From Mycolicibacter senuensis (GTDB lineage Bacteria; Actinomycetota; Actinomycetes; Mycobacteriales; Mycobacteriaceae): DNA of 64,000 nt. A model generated the notes under the pieces. That model was given only the letters and a program-made list of their open reading frames with translations, was not told the origin of the DNA and did no database searches. Shown here piece after piece: positions 40,806 to 49,851 of the stretch; position 1 is the stretch's first letter; the number at the start of each line of letters is the position of its first letter. The translations under genes were made by a program, and so were the position numbers. Location: contig NZ_LQPS01000025.1 in assembly GCF_002101885.1 (NCBI RefSeq), forward strand, positions 62,001 to 126,000, in the 5' to 3' direction.

Positions 40806-41440
40806 TCGACGCCGTTCGGCGTGCGGCGCAGCAGGATCACGTTGTCGGTCCAACGCATGTTCGTACCGTCGCGTCCGACGGCGTCACGCTCGACGCGCTC
40901 TGCCCGCAGCAGACGCCACTGCGCGTCATCCAGGCGCAGGCCTGCGAGCACTTCCTCGACCGTGGCGAAGTGGTGGTCGTGGGCATCGGCACCCGGCGGG
41001 GGCGCACCATGGTCGACGATCAGCAGCCGCCCGCCCACCGCCACGGCGTCGGCGGCGCGACGCAGCACCGTCTCGCGGTCCAGCCGCGCCGGGGAGTGCA
41101 GGAACTGCGCCGACACCAGGTCGAACCGGCCGTCAGGGAAGCTGTCGGACAGGTCGTGACGCTCGAAGCGGATGCGCGACAACACGTCTCGTTGCCGCGC
41201 TGCGGCCCGAGCCCGTTCCAGTGCGTTGGCTGAGACGTCGACGGCGAGCACCCGCCACCCCTTTTCGGCCAACCAGATCGCATCGGCACCCTCGCCGCAG
41301 CCCAAGTCCAGTGCCCGGCCCGGCTCCAGGTCAGCGGCGATCTGTGCGAGCTGGCCGTTGACCCCGCCGCTCCATATCCGGTCGTCGCCGTCGTAGAACT
41401 CGTCCCAGAACTCCTGCGCGTCGCGCTGCGGTTCAGACAT
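40790..41440 (-). CDS. Class I SAM-dependent methyltransferase
   Basis: A 216-residue methyltransferase. SAM motif I is ALDLGCGEGADAIWLAE (residues 43-59), with the acidic end of strand 2 in VLAVDVS (Asp68) and FDLVSAQFLHSP as motif IV. It starts MSEPQRDAQEFWDEFYDG. Members like this are annotated as thiopurine/tellurite-type or general small-molecule methyltransferases. It overlaps the upstream flavoprotein gene by 8 bases, so the two form one operon. Likely controlled through the dyad at 42388-42406. Confidence 0.88.
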   Translation of the reverse strand: MSEPQRDAQEFWDEFYDGDDRIWSGGVNGQLAQIAADLEPGRALDLGCGEGADAIWLAEKGWRVLAVDVSANALERARAAARQRDVLSRIRFERHDLSDSFPDGRFDLVSAQFLHSPARLDRETVLRRAADAVAVGGRLLIVDHGAPPPGADAHDHHFATVEEVLAGLRLDDAQWRLLRAERVERDAVGRDGTNMRWTDNVILLRRTPNGVDQAAS

Positions 41441-42347
41441 CGCCTAGCGCCAGACTCTGCACCACTGCCGCTGCGGCCCGAGCTCCCGCCGCGATCGCCA
41501 CGGCGACCTGCGGCATCTCCCCGGTCAGATCGCCGGCGGCGAACACTCCGGAAACGGAGGTTCGACACAGTGGATCCACGCCGACCGGGTCTTCGGCGAC
41601 GGGGCCCGGCCCGGTGATGTCCACGCCGAGCCGCTCGGCGAGCCGATCGCGCTGCCGCATGCCCGTCGCAACCAGCAGTCCACGGCGCGGCAGCCGGCTG
41701 CCGTCGGCGAACACCACCGCCGACAAGTCGCCGTCAGCTGCATCCAGCGCCGCCACCGGCCGCTCGTCGACCCGGACGCCGGCGCCCGCCAGCCGGGCGC
41801 GGCCGGCGTCGTCGAGGTCGGCCGAACCGTCGGCCAGCAGCACGATGTCGTCGCTCCAGCACCGCAACAGCAACGCCAGATGCACGGCTTTCTCACCGCG
41901 GGCCAACAGCGCCAGTGGTTGACCGGACACCTCCCAGCCGTGGCAGAACGGACAGTGGAAGACCGACCGGCCCCACAGCGGCGCCAGGCCGGGCAGCTCC
42001 GGTGGCAGGTAGGCCATTCCGGTGGCCAGCAGCACCCGGCGGGCGCGTTCGTCGGCGCCGTCCGCCGAGCGCACCACGAAGTCCTCGTCCACCCGGCTGA
42101 TGTCGATCACCTCACCGGAGCGGATCTGCACACCGTAGGACGCGAGTTCGCGGCGGCCGATCCCATACAGTTCGGCCGGCGGGCGGCCATCGTGACCCAA
42201 CAGGCCGCCGATGCCGGTAGCGGGCAGGTTGCTCTGCTCCCCCGCGTCGATCAGCAAGGTCTTGCGCCGGGCCCGGCCCAGCACCAGACCGGCGCTGAGA
42301 CCGGCGGCCCCGCCGCCCACCACAATGCAATCCCAGATCTCTGCCAT
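41433..42347 (-). CDS. Thioredoxin reductase-like FAD/NAD(P) oxidoreductase
   Basis: A 304-residue low-molecular-weight flavoprotein disulfide reductase. The FAD loop is VVGGGAAGLSAGLVLGR (residues 9-25), the redox pair CPFC is at Cys132/Cys135 (HCPFCHGWEV), and the C-terminal FAD motif is GVFAAGDLTGEMPQ. The CPFCHGWE form of the pair differs from classical TrxR (CATC), so the partner may be a small thiol or a dedicated protein rather than thioredoxin. It is co-transcribed with the methyltransferase. A 19-bp dyad lies 41 bases before the start. Confidence 0.88.
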   Translation of the reverse strand: MAEIWDCIVVGGGAAGLSAGLVLGRARRKTLLIDAGEQSNLPATGIGGLLGHDGRPPAELYGIGRRELASYGVQIRSGEVIDISRVDEDFVVRSADGADERARRVLLATGMAYLPPELPGLAPLWGRSVFHCPFCHGWEVSGQPLALLARGEKAVHLALLLRCWSDDIVLLADGSADLDDAGRARLAGAGVRVDERPVAALDAADGDLSAVVFADGSRLPRRGLLVATGMRQRDRLAERLGVDITGPGPVAEDPVGVDPLCRTSVSGVFAAGDLTGEMPQVAVAIAAGARAAAAVVQSLALGDV

Positions 42348-42387
42348 ACACCCGAGCGTGCCGGGGCACTCCAGACTCGGCAAGTCC

Positions 42388-42406
42388 ATTTGCTATCTAG
42401 GCAAGT
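42388..42406. promoter_or_regulatory. Candidate operator A of the XRE-cupin regulator
   Basis: Read on the minus strand it is ACTTGCC-TAGATA-GCAAAT. The same pattern, ACTTGCC-N6-GCAAAT, recurs at 44138-44156 over the start of the XRE-cupin gene. A further GGCAAGT half-site at 42379-42385 lies 21 bp (two helical turns) from the one at 42400-42406. It lies between the divergent flavoprotein and cysK genes. Confidence 0.6.
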
Positions 42407-42564
42407 ACGCGGGGTGGGTCCACATCCTCGTCGATGTGAAAAAAGAGGTGTTCTGCCGGGCCATTCGTCGCATCGAAGCAGCGGGCTCCTAGCATCGTTT
42501 GCAGGGTCTGTTTTTGTGTGACCACGACGCAGCACCGGACGAGCAGCGAGAGATAAGGTCTCCT

Positions 42565-43500
42565 ATGGGCAGGATCTACGACAACGTCACCGAACTGGTC
42601 GGGCATACGCCGCTCGTCCGGCTCAACCGGCTGACCGATGGCCTCGGCGCGGAGGTGCTGGCCAAGCTGGAGTTCTACAACCCGGCACACAGTGTCAAAG
42701 ACCGCATCGGGGTGGCAATCGTGGACGCCGCCGAGCGCTCCGGTGAACTGCGTCCCGGCGGGACCATCGTCGAGGCCACCAGCGGCAACACCGGCATCGC
42801 GCTGGCGATGGTCGGGGCGGCGCGCGGCTACAAGGTGATCCTCACCATGCCCGACACCATGTCCACCGAGCGCCGGGTGATGCTTCGCGCTTTCGGCGCC
42901 GAGATCGTGTTGACCCCCGGCGCCGAGGGTATGTCCGGGGCGGTGGCAAAGGCGAAGCAGATCATCGCCGACAACGACAACGCCGTCGCAGCCGATCAAT
43001 TCGCCAACCCGGCCAACCCGGAGATCCACGCGACGACAACCGCCGAGGAGATCTGGTCGGACACCGACGGCGCCGTCGACATCTTCGTCGCCGGAATAGG
43101 CACCGGCGGAACACTGACCGGGGTGGGCCACGGACTCAAGCAACGCAAACCCGAGGTGCGGATCGTCGGCGTCGAACCGAAGGAATCGCCGATCCTCACC
43201 GGCGGCGACCCCGGACCGCACAAGATCCAGGGCCTGGGAGCCAATTTCGTGCCCGAGGTGCTCGATCCGGAGGTGTACGACGAGATCATCGATGCCACCT
43301 TCGACGACGCCGTCGAGGTCGCCCGCCGGCTCGGCACCGAGGAAGGGATTCTCGGCGGGATCTCCGCGGGTGCGAACGTCTGGGCCGCAATTCAACTGGC
43401 CAAGCGCCCGGAGAACAGCGGCAAACTCATCGTCGCGGTCATCCCCGACTTCGGTGAACGCTACATCTCGACGCCGCTGTTCGAGCACATCAGGGAATAA
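42565..43500 (+). CDS. cysK: Cysteine synthase (O-acetylserine sulfhydrylase)
   Basis: A 311-residue fold-type II PLP enzyme that makes cysteine from O-acetylserine and sulfide. The PLP lysine is Lys45 ([11 protein letters not shown]); [11 protein letters not shown] and the phosphate-binding [12 protein letters not shown] follow. Length and start match CysK1. cysE follows after 7 bp, the usual pair. In Mtb the cysK1-cysE pair is about 100 genes away, so it has a different location here. Confidence 0.95.
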   Translation: MGRIYDNVTELVGHTPLVRLNRLTDGLGAEVLAKLEFYNPAHSVKDRIGVAIVDAAERSGELRPGGTIVEATSGNTGIALAMVGAARGYKVILTMPDTMSTERRVMLRAFGAEIVLTPGAEGMSGAVAKAKQIIADNDNAVAADQFANPANPEIHATTTAEEIWSDTDGAVDIFVAGIGTGGTLTGVGHGLKQRKPEVRIVGVEPKESPILTGGDPGPHKIQGLGANFVPEVLDPEVYDEIIDATFDDAVEVARRLGTEEGILGGISAGANVWAAIQLAKRPENSGKLIVAVIPDFGERYISTPLFEHIRE

Positions 43501-43507
43501 TCGCCTC

Positions 43508-44092
43508 ATGCACCTGATATCGGCCTTACGCGAAGACCTGCAGAACGCCCGGGCCCACGATCCGGCGGCACGCGGGAACGTGGAGAACGCATTGGCCTAC
43601 TCAGGTCTGCACGCCATCTGGTCACACCGTGTGGCACACCGGCTTTGGGCCCGGCCCCGACTGCGTGGCGTCGCAAGGCTGCTGGCCCAGCTGGCCCGGT
43701 TGCTGACCGGGGTCGAGATCCATCCGGGTGCGACCATCGGCCGGCGGTTCTTCATCGACCACGGGATGGGCGTCGTGATCGGCGAGACCACCGAGATCGG
43801 CGATGACGTGATGCTCTACCACGGCGTGACACTGGGCGGCCGTTCGATGAAGCGGGGCAAGCGCCATCCGACGGTGGGCGACCGGGTCACCATCGGCGCC
43901 GGGGCGAAAGTGCTCGGGCCGATCCGCGTCGGGGACGACTCCGCGGTCGGCGCCAACGCCGTGATCACCCGTGACGTACCGGCGAACTCGATCGCGACCG
44001 GCATCCCCGCGGTGGTGCGCCCCCGTGCCGAGACCCAGCGTGAGCCCGGCGTCGACCCGACGGCCTACATCGACCCCGCGATGTACATCTGA
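43508..44092 (+). CDS. cysE: Serine O-acetyltransferase
   Basis: A 194-residue short-form CysE that acetylates serine for CysK. The C-terminal left-handed beta-helix has hexapeptide repeats (about residues 75-170), with [18 protein letters not shown] containing the active-site His and HGVTLGG. The C-terminal tail ends in Ile (AMYI), as needed for binding the CysK active site in the cysteine synthase complex. It starts 7 bp after cysK. Confidence 0.95.
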   Translation: MHLISALREDLQNARAHDPAARGNVENALAYSGLHAIWSHRVAHRLWARPRLRGVARLLAQLARLLTGVEIHPGATIGRRFFIDHGMGVVIGETTEIGDDVMLYHGVTLGGRSMKRGKRHPTVGDRVTIGAGAKVLGPIRVGDDSAVGANAVITRDVPANSIATGIPAVVRPRAETQREPGVDPTAYIDPAMYI

Positions 44093-44137
44093 GTCCACCG
44101 CGGCGATTGCGCGACCGGCCGGCCATTTGGCAGGCTG

Positions 44138-44156
44138 ACTTGCCATGTCGGCAAAT
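44138..44156. promoter_or_regulatory. Candidate operator B over the start of the XRE-cupin regulator
   Basis: ACTTGCC-ATGTCG-GCAAAT matches operator A (42388-42406) at all 13 arm positions. The regulator's ATG (44145) lies inside it, so binding would directly block expression of the regulator itself. There is no good Shine-Dalgarno sequence upstream of this ATG. Confidence 0.6.
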
Positions 44157-44720
44157 GCGCAGGAGAGCAGTGTCGACCTGCGGGTGCGGCGACGGTTGCG
44201 CGAACTCCGCACCCAGCAGGGCCTGACGCTCGAGGACGTCGCCACCCGGGCCCGCGTCGACGTCTCGACGCTGAGCCGGCTGGAATCCGGGAAGCGGCGC
44301 CTGGCACTGGATCACCTGCCCCGGCTGGCCGAGGCCCTCTCGGTCAGCACCGACGAGTTGCTGCGCGCGCCCGAACACCCCGATCCGCGGGTGCGCGGCG
44401 CCTCGCAGTCTCGCCACGGCATCACCTACTGGCCGCTGACCCGGCACGGGCCGGCCGGCGGCCTGCACGCGTTCAAGATCCGGGTCGGCATGCGCCGGCG
44501 CCGTCCGGCCGAGTTGCCGGTGCACGAGGGGCACGAGTGGATGTACGTGCTGTCGGGCCGACTGCGTTTGGTGCTCGGCGACGACGACTTCCTGATCGGG
44601 CCGGGCGAGGCGGTGGAATTCTCCACCTGGACGCCGCACTGGTTCAGCGCGGTCGACGGCCCGGCCGAGGCGATCATGATCTTCGGGGCGCACGGCGAGC
44701 GGGTGCACCTGCACGACTGA
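44145..44720 (+). CDS. XRE-family regulator with C-terminal cupin domain
   Basis: A 191-residue transcription factor. The helix-turn-helix is at about residues 13-68 (LRELRTQQGLTLEDVATRA then STLSRLESGKRRLALDHL). The C-terminal cupin domain (about 100-188) has HEGHEWMYVLSGRLRLVLG and PGEAVEFSTWTPHWFSA, which would bind a small ligand or metal. XRE-cupin proteins are usually repressors that sense a metabolite. A 19-bp dyad over its own start recurs in front of the flavoprotein-methyltransferase operon, suggesting it controls both. The first ATG is kept despite the poor ribosome site. Confidence 0.9.
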   Translation: MSANAQESSVDLRVRRRLRELRTQQGLTLEDVATRARVDVSTLSRLESGKRRLALDHLPRLAEALSVSTDELLRAPEHPDPRVRGASQSRHGITYWPLTRHGPAGGLHAFKIRVGMRRRRPAELPVHEGHEWMYVLSGRLRLVLGDDDFLIGPGEAVEFSTWTPHWFSAVDGPAEAIMIFGAHGERVHLHD

Positions 44721-44734
44721 GCGCAGGCCGGCGA

Positions 44735-45844
44735 CTAGAGGTATGCGGTCTGGTTCACCAGCCGCACCGATGCGGGCCCATCGGCGAAGAACTCGGCGAT
44801 GCTCAGCGACGCCAGGTCCAGGTGCAGCCGGTAGAGGATGGCCGGACCGGCGTCCAGCGCCAGCCGCAGCATCGTCTTGATCGGGGTCACGTGCGACACC
44901 ACCAACACGGTGGTGCCGGCGTGCTCGGCGACGATCCGATCGCGTGCGCGCACTACCCGTTGCTGCACCGCATCGAAACTCTCCCCTGCCGGCGGTTCGG
45001 TAGCGGTGTCGGTGAGCCACCGCCGGTGCAGTTCCGGATCGCGCGCGGCCGCCTCGGCGAACGTCAGGCCCTCCCAGGCACCGAAGTCGGTCTCGATCAG
45101 GTCCTCATCGACGGCCACGTCCAGGCGCAGCAGCTTCGCCGCGGCGTCGGCGGTGTCCTGGCAGCGCTGCAGCGGCGAACTGATCACTGCCGAAATCCCG
45201 CCGCGCTGCGCCAGAAAGCGCGCCGCCGCATCGGCCTGGCGTCGCCCGGTGTCGGTCAGTTCCGGATTACCGCATCCGGAGTAGCGCCGTTGCACCGACA
45301 GTTCGGTCTGCCCGTGCCGCAGCAGCAGCAGCCGGGTGGGGGTTCCCGTCGCACCCGTCCAGCCGGGTGCGGTGGGCTTCTCCGGAACGGGTTTCCCGGC
45401 GACGTCGGCCGTCGGCTGCCCGGCGGCCGGAGTGATGCCCTTGGCGGCGGCGTCCATCGCCTGATTCGCCAGCCGGTCGGCGTGCGAGTTCTTCTCCCGC
45501 GGGATCCAGCTGTAGCGGACGTGGTCGAACTTGACCGCCAGCTCACGGGCCCGGGTGTGGAGCGGGATCAGGTCAGGATGTTTGACCTTCCATCGGCCGG
45601 CCATCTGTTCGACCACCAACTTGGAGTCCATGAACACCGCGACCTCGGCGGCCCCCAACCGTGCCGCCTCGGCCAGACCCGCGACCAGGCCGCGGTATTC
45701 GGCCACGTTGTTGGTGGCCACGCCGATCGACTCCTTGACCTCGGCGAGCACCTCGGCGCGATCCGCAGACCACACCACCGCTCCGTAGCCGGCGGACCCC
45801 GGGTTGCCGCGCGATCCGCCGTCGGCCTCGACGATAACCTTCAT
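44735..45844 (-). CDS. Bifunctional RNase HI / acid phosphatase (Rv2228c-like)
   Basis: A 369-residue fusion. Residues 1-130 are type I RNase H with the DEDD metal site: Asp8 in EADGGSRGNPG, Glu in NNVAEYRG, Asp in FMDSKLVVE and Asp in NSHADRLAN. Residues ~165-369 are a histidine phosphatase domain, with RHGQTELS, SPLQRCQDTA and VVSHVTPIK. In Mtb the C-terminal domain has been shown to act as a CobC-like alpha-ribazole phosphatase, which would fit cobT-cobS in this window. The ATG at 45844 is the family start. Confidence 0.93.
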   Translation of the reverse strand: MKVIVEADGGSRGNPGSAGYGAVVWSADRAEVLAEVKESIGVATNNVAEYRGLVAGLAEAARLGAAEVAVFMDSKLVVEQMAGRWKVKHPDLIPLHTRARELAVKFDHVRYSWIPREKNSHADRLANQAMDAAAKGITPAAGQPTADVAGKPVPEKPTAPGWTGATGTPTRLLLLRHGQTELSVQRRYSGCGNPELTDTGRRQADAAARFLAQRGGISAVISSPLQRCQDTADAAAKLLRLDVAVDEDLIETDFGAWEGLTFAEAAARDPELHRRWLTDTATEPPAGESFDAVQQRVVRARDRIVAEHAGTTVLVVSHVTPIKTMLRLALDAGPAILYRLHLDLASLSIAEFFADGPASVRLVNQTAYL

Positions 45845-45854
45845 CGGCGCGGTG

Positions 45855-46589
45855 CTACCCGAAGTCCTTGACCCGCAGCAGGATCGCGCTGCACTCCGGG
45901 CACCGCAGCACCTCCTCGGGCTGGGCCGCCGAGATCCGGGCCAGCTCGCCGCGGTCGATCTCGATCCGGCAGGCTCCACACTGGCCGCCCCGCAGCGGTC
46001 CGGCGCCGACGCCACCGGCGGCCCGCTGCCGCTCGTAGAGCGCGAGCAGGTCAGCGTCGATCGTGCCGGCCAGCTCGGCGCGGGTCGCCGCGCGCTGCGC
46101 CCGGGTGGTCTCGAGCTCTTCCGACGCGGTCTGCAGGGTCTGCTCCACCCGGGCCAGGTCGCCGGCCAACTCGTCGACGACACCGGATTCGGCGGTCGCC
46201 TGAGTCTGCAGTTGCTCGCGCTGTTCCAGTAGCTCCAGCAGTGAATCCTCCAGGCTGGCCTGCCGCCGCTGCAGCGTCTCCAGCTCGTGTTGCAGGTCGG
46301 CGACCTGCTTGGCACTGACCTGCCCGGAGTCCAGCAGCGCGCGGTCGCGGTCGGCGCGCTGGCGCACCGCGTCGATCTCGGATTCGAACCGGGCGGCCTG
46401 GCCGTCCAGGTCCTCCAGCGCCAGTTCCAGCGCGGCCAACCGGTCGGCGGCGGCGGTGTGATCGGCGTGGATGCGCTCGCGCTCCTGCTGTTCGGGAAGA
46501 TGGCCGGCCCGGTGCGCGATCCGGGACAGTTCGGCGTCGATCTCCGACAACTCCAGAAGCGAACGTTGTTGTGTCACTTCAGCCTTCAT
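45855..46589 (-). CDS. Coiled-coil zinc-ribbon protein (Rv2229c-like)
   Basis: A 244-residue protein. Residues ~10-185 form long amphipathic helices (Glu/Leu/Arg heptads) expected to be a coiled coil. The C-terminal zf-RING_7 ribbon has two Cys pairs: CGACRIEI and CPECSAIL. The family is thought to bind nucleic acid or other proteins; function unknown. The start ATG overlaps the stop of the NIF3-like gene (ATGA), and RNase HI follows after 10 bp: one operon. Confidence 0.88.
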   Translation of the reverse strand: MKAEVTQQRSLLELSEIDAELSRIAHRAGHLPEQQERERIHADHTAAADRLAALELALEDLDGQAARFESEIDAVRQRADRDRALLDSGQVSAKQVADLQHELETLQRRQASLEDSLLELLEQREQLQTQATAESGVVDELAGDLARVEQTLQTASEELETTRAQRAATRAELAGTIDADLLALYERQRAAGGVGAGPLRGGQCGACRIEIDRGELARISAAQPEEVLRCPECSAILLRVKDFG

Positions 46590-47719
46590 TGCCGGTCTCC
46601 TTCGAGCGCGAGATTCCACGGGTCGGTGCGCAACGTGCTGACATGCACCGGCAGGGCAGCACCGAAGTGTGACCGGAGCACGTCGGCCGCCTGCGCGCAC
46701 CACGGATATTCACTGGCCCAGTGCGCCACGTCGACCAGCGCCACCGCCGACCGGCGGGCGTGCTCGTCGGCCGGATGGTGGCGCAGATCCGCGGTGACGT
46801 AGGCCTGCGCGTCGGCCGCGGCCGCAGCGTCGAGCAGGGCATCCCCGGCGCCGCCGCAGACCGCGACCCGCGACACCGGCAGATCCGGGTCACCGGCCGC
46901 GCGCACCCCCCACGAGGTGGCCGGCAGCCCCGCGGCGACGCGGGCGACGAACGTGCTCAGCGGCTCCGGCGCCGGCAAGGTGCCGATCCGGCCGATGCCG
47001 ACCCCGGCGGGCAGCGGCTGCAGCGCGAACACGTCGAAGGCCGGTTCCTCGTAGGGATGCGCGGCCAGCAGCGCCGCCCGGACCCGGCCGCGGGCGCGTG
47101 CCGGGGCCACCACCTCGATGCGGTCCTCGGCGACGCGCTCCACCGCACCGACCCGCCCGATCGTCGGGTCCGCGCCGTCGCCGGGCAGGAACTGCCCGGT
47201 TCCCGTCACCCCCCAACTGCACTGCGTGTAGTCGCCGATCTGCCCGGCCCCGGCCGCGAACACCGCGGCCCGCACCGCCTCGGCGTGCTCGAGCGGGGCG
47301 TAGATCACCCACTTGTCGGTGTCGGGGCCGCGGGTGGCCGGTTCCAGCACGGCCTCCACGGTCAGCCCCAGTGCGTCGGCCAGCGCATCCGAGACCCCCG
47401 GTGCGGCCGAGTCGGCATTGGTGTGCGCGGTGAACAGGGCGCGCCCGGAACGGATCAGCCGGTGCACCAGCGAGCCCTTGGGGGTACTGGCCGCCACGGT
47501 GTCCACCCCGCGCAACAGCAGCGGGTGATGGGCCAGCAGCAGGCCGCCGTCGGGCACCTCGTCGACGACCGCCGCGGTCGCGTCGACCGCGATTGTCACC
47601 GAGCCCACCACGTCGTCCGGATCGCCGCAGACCAGCCCGACGGAGTCCCACGAGTGAGCCAGTTCCGGGGGGTAGGCGGCGTCGAGCACGTCGATGACAT
47701 CAGCCAGCCGCGCGGTCAC
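46586..47719 (-). CDS. NIF3-like dinuclear metal-centre protein (Rv2230c-like)
   Basis: A 377-residue NIF3/DUF34 protein. Metal-binding motifs are [11 protein letters not shown] (two His), [10 protein letters not shown] and, near the C-terminus, [12 protein letters not shown] and DVAHWASE. The central insertion domain (about 125-255) resembles PII/CutA folds. The family is often called GTP cyclohydrolase I type 2, but that activity is doubtful. GTG at 47719 matches the Mtb start. cobC, which precedes it in Mtb, is absent here. Confidence 0.9.
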   Translation of the reverse strand: MTARLADVIDVLDAAYPPELAHSWDSVGLVCGDPDDVVGSVTIAVDATAAVVDEVPDGGLLLAHHPLLLRGVDTVAASTPKGSLVHRLIRSGRALFTAHTNADSAAPGVSDALADALGLTVEAVLEPATRGPDTDKWVIYAPLEHAEAVRAAVFAAGAGQIGDYTQCSWGVTGTGQFLPGDGADPTIGRVGAVERVAEDRIEVVAPARARGRVRAALLAAHPYEEPAFDVFALQPLPAGVGIGRIGTLPAPEPLSTFVARVAAGLPATSWGVRAAGDPDLPVSRVAVCGGAGDALLDAAAAADAQAYVTADLRHHPADEHARRSAVALVDVAHWASEYPWCAQAADVLRSHFGAALPVHVSTLRTDPWNLALEGDRQ

Positions 47720-47780
47720 ACCCCAAGACAGTAGTGCGCCACCCGGCGAGGCCGCCGCCCACATCGGGGACAATGGGGCC

Positions 47781-48464
47781 GTGACGCGCACTACCACTGC
47801 CGGCGCCGAACTGGTGATCTTCGACCTGGACGGCACTTTGACCGACTCCGCGGCCGGGATCGTGGCCAGCTTCCGGCACGCGCTGGACCACATCGGGGCC
47901 CCGGTGCCCGGCGGGGATCTCGCCCAGCGGATCGTCGGGCCGCCGATGCACCACACGCTGGCCGCGATGGGCCTCGGCGAGCAGACCGACGCGGCGATCG
48001 CCGCCTACCGCGCCGACTACACCAGCCGCGGCTGGCTGATGAACACCATGTTCGACGGTGTCGCGGCACTGCTGAGCGATCTGCGCGCCGCCGGGGTACG
48101 GCTGGCCGTGGCGACCTCCAAGGTCGAGCCGACCGCGCGCAAGATCCTGGCCCACTTCGGGCTCGCCGGGCACTTCGAGGTCGTTGCCGGCGCCAGCGTC
48201 GACGGCAGCCGGGCGGCGAAGTCCGACGTGCTGGCCCATGCGCTGCAGCAACTGGGGCCACTTCCGGCGCGGGTGCTCATGGTGGGCGACCGCCGTCACG
48301 ACGTCGACGGCGCGGCCGCCCACGGCATCGACACCGTCCTGGTCGGCTGGGGATACGGGCAAGCCGACTATCAGGACGTCGCCGACTCCGGCGCTGACAT
48401 CTCCGACGGTCCCGTTGCCCGGGTGCAGACCGTCGCCGAACTACGGGAGGTGCTCGGTGTCTGA
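47781..48464 (+). CDS. ptkA: Protein tyrosine kinase PtkA (HAD fold)
   Basis: A 227-residue HAD-superfamily protein: nucleophile motif [12 protein letters not shown] (Asp15, Asp17), motif II ATSKVEP, motif [14 protein letters not shown]. The Mtb orthologue has a longer N-terminus and has been reported as a tyrosine kinase that phosphorylates PtpA, with its own autophosphorylated tyrosine in GWGYG; that tyrosine is kept here. GTG 47781 is preferred; an in-frame start at 47694 would overlap the divergent NIF3 gene. It overlaps ptpA by 8 bases. Confidence 0.85.
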   Translation: MTRTTTAGAELVIFDLDGTLTDSAAGIVASFRHALDHIGAPVPGGDLAQRIVGPPMHHTLAAMGLGEQTDAAIAAYRADYTSRGWLMNTMFDGVAALLSDLRAAGVRLAVATSKVEPTARKILAHFGLAGHFEVVAGASVDGSRAAKSDVLAHALQQLGPLPARVLMVGDRRHDVDGAAAHGIDTVLVGWGYGQADYQDVADSGADISDGPVARVQTVAELREVLGV

Positions 48465-48951
48465 CCCGGCGCTGCATGTCACGTTCGTCTGCACCGGCAA
48501 CATCTGCCGCTCGCCGATGGCCGAGAAGATGTTCGCTCACCAGCTCGCGCAACGCGGCCTGGGCGAGCTGGTACAGGTGAGTAGCGCCGGAACCGCCGAC
48601 TGGCATGTCGGCAAGGGCGCCGACGAACGCACCAACCGGGTGCTGCGCGACAACGGCTATCCGGTGGAGCATTCCGCCGCCCACGTCGGTCCGCTCCATA
48701 TGGCGGCCGATCTGGTGGTGGCGCTGGGCCGCAATCACGTCGGGCTGCTGCGGGGGCTGGGGATCCCGGCCGACCGGATCCGGATGCTGCGGTCCTTCGA
48801 TCCGCGTTCGGGTGCGGCCGTGCCCGACGTCGACGACCCCTATTACGGCGGACACGACGACTTCGTGGATGCCTACACGGTCATCGCGGCCGCGTTGCCG
48901 GGCCTGCACGACTGGGTCGACGGACGGCTGGCGTCCCGCGAGGGCAGCTGA
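48457..48951 (+). CDS. ptpA: Low-molecular-weight protein tyrosine phosphatase PtpA
   Basis: A 164-residue LMW-PTP. The P-loop is VCTGNICRSP (nucleophile Cys12, Arg18) and the general acid is Asp127 in DVDDPYYGG, with the two tyrosines (129, 130) that PtkA modifies in Mtb. Mtb PtpA is secreted into macrophages and blocks phagosome maturation. The Mtb Cys53 is replaced here by Gly54 (one-residue offset). GTG start overlaps ptkA; the stop overlaps the SURF1 start (TGATG). Confidence 0.95.
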   Translation: MSDPALHVTFVCTGNICRSPMAEKMFAHQLAQRGLGELVQVSSAGTADWHVGKGADERTNRVLRDNGYPVEHSAAHVGPLHMAADLVVALGRNHVGLLRGLGIPADRIRMLRSFDPRSGAAVPDVDDPYYGGHDDFVDAYTVIAAALPGLHDWVDGRLASREGS

Positions 48952-49784
48952 TGCGGCGACTGGCCTTCCTGCTACGCCCGAGCTGGCTGGCCCTGGCGGT
49001 GGTGGTGCTGGCCTTCGCCTATCTGTGCTTCACCGTGTTGGCGCCGTGGCAGCTGGGCAAGAACACCACCACCACCCGCGCCAACAGCCAACTCGAGCGG
49101 GCCCTGACCGCAGAACCGGTGCCGCTGACGACGGTGCTGCCGCAACAGGACTCGTCGGCGCCCGATGAGCAGTGGCAGCCGGTGACCGCCACCGGCCGCT
49201 ATCTTCCCGACGCGCAGGTGCTGGTTCGGCTGCGGCTGATCGAGGGCGTGCCGGCCTTCGAGGTACTGACACCGTTCGCGGTCGCCGGCGGGCCGACGGT
49301 GTTGGTCAACCGCGGCTACGTGCGCACCGATGACGGCGGCACGCGGATGCCGCAGATTCCGCCGCCGCCGGACGCGCAGGTCACCATCACCGCACGGCTG
49401 CGCGATTCGCAGGCGGTGATTCCGGGCAAGAATCCGTTCAGCGAGAACGGCTTCCGGCAGGTGTACTCGATCAACACCGAACAGGTCGCGGCGGTGACCG
49501 AGATTCCGCTGACCGGGTCCTACCTACAACTGGTCGACGACCAACCGGGCGGGCTGGGGTTGATCGCGCTGCCGCGCCGCGATAACGGGCCGTTCCTGTC
49601 CTACGGCATCCAGTGGATCGCGTTCGGGATCCTCGCCCCGATCGGCCTGGGCTACTTCGCGTTCGCCGAACTGCGCGCACGGCGATCGGAGAGCTCCGTC
49701 ACCGCCGACGGCGACGCCGACGAGCCGGCACCACCGATGACCGTCGAACAGAAGCTCGCCGACCGGTACGGCCGGCGGCGCTGA
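48951..49784 (+). CDS. SURF1 family cytochrome oxidase assembly protein
   Basis: A 277-residue SURF1 protein. It has an N-terminal membrane helix (about residues 10-30, ending [11 protein letters not shown]), a periplasmic domain with [18 protein letters not shown], and a C-terminal helix near 219-240 ([20 protein letters not shown]). It helps assemble haem a3-CuB of cytochrome c oxidase, whose subunits ctaC and ctaF are encoded at 3-4 kb. In Mtb, cobD follows; here it is missing. Confidence 0.92.
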   Translation: MRRLAFLLRPSWLALAVVVLAFAYLCFTVLAPWQLGKNTTTTRANSQLERALTAEPVPLTTVLPQQDSSAPDEQWQPVTATGRYLPDAQVLVRLRLIEGVPAFEVLTPFAVAGGPTVLVNRGYVRTDDGGTRMPQIPPPPDAQVTITARLRDSQAVIPGKNPFSENGFRQVYSINTEQVAAVTEIPLTGSYLQLVDDQPGGLGLIALPRRDNGPFLSYGIQWIAFGILAPIGLGYFAFAELRARRSESSVTADGDADEPAPPMTVEQKLADRYGRRR

Positions 49785-49851
49785 CCACCGCCCGCACGCA
49801 CTCGGCGCGAGTGCGGCATACCGGCCACCGCATTCGGGCATACTCGCAGCC

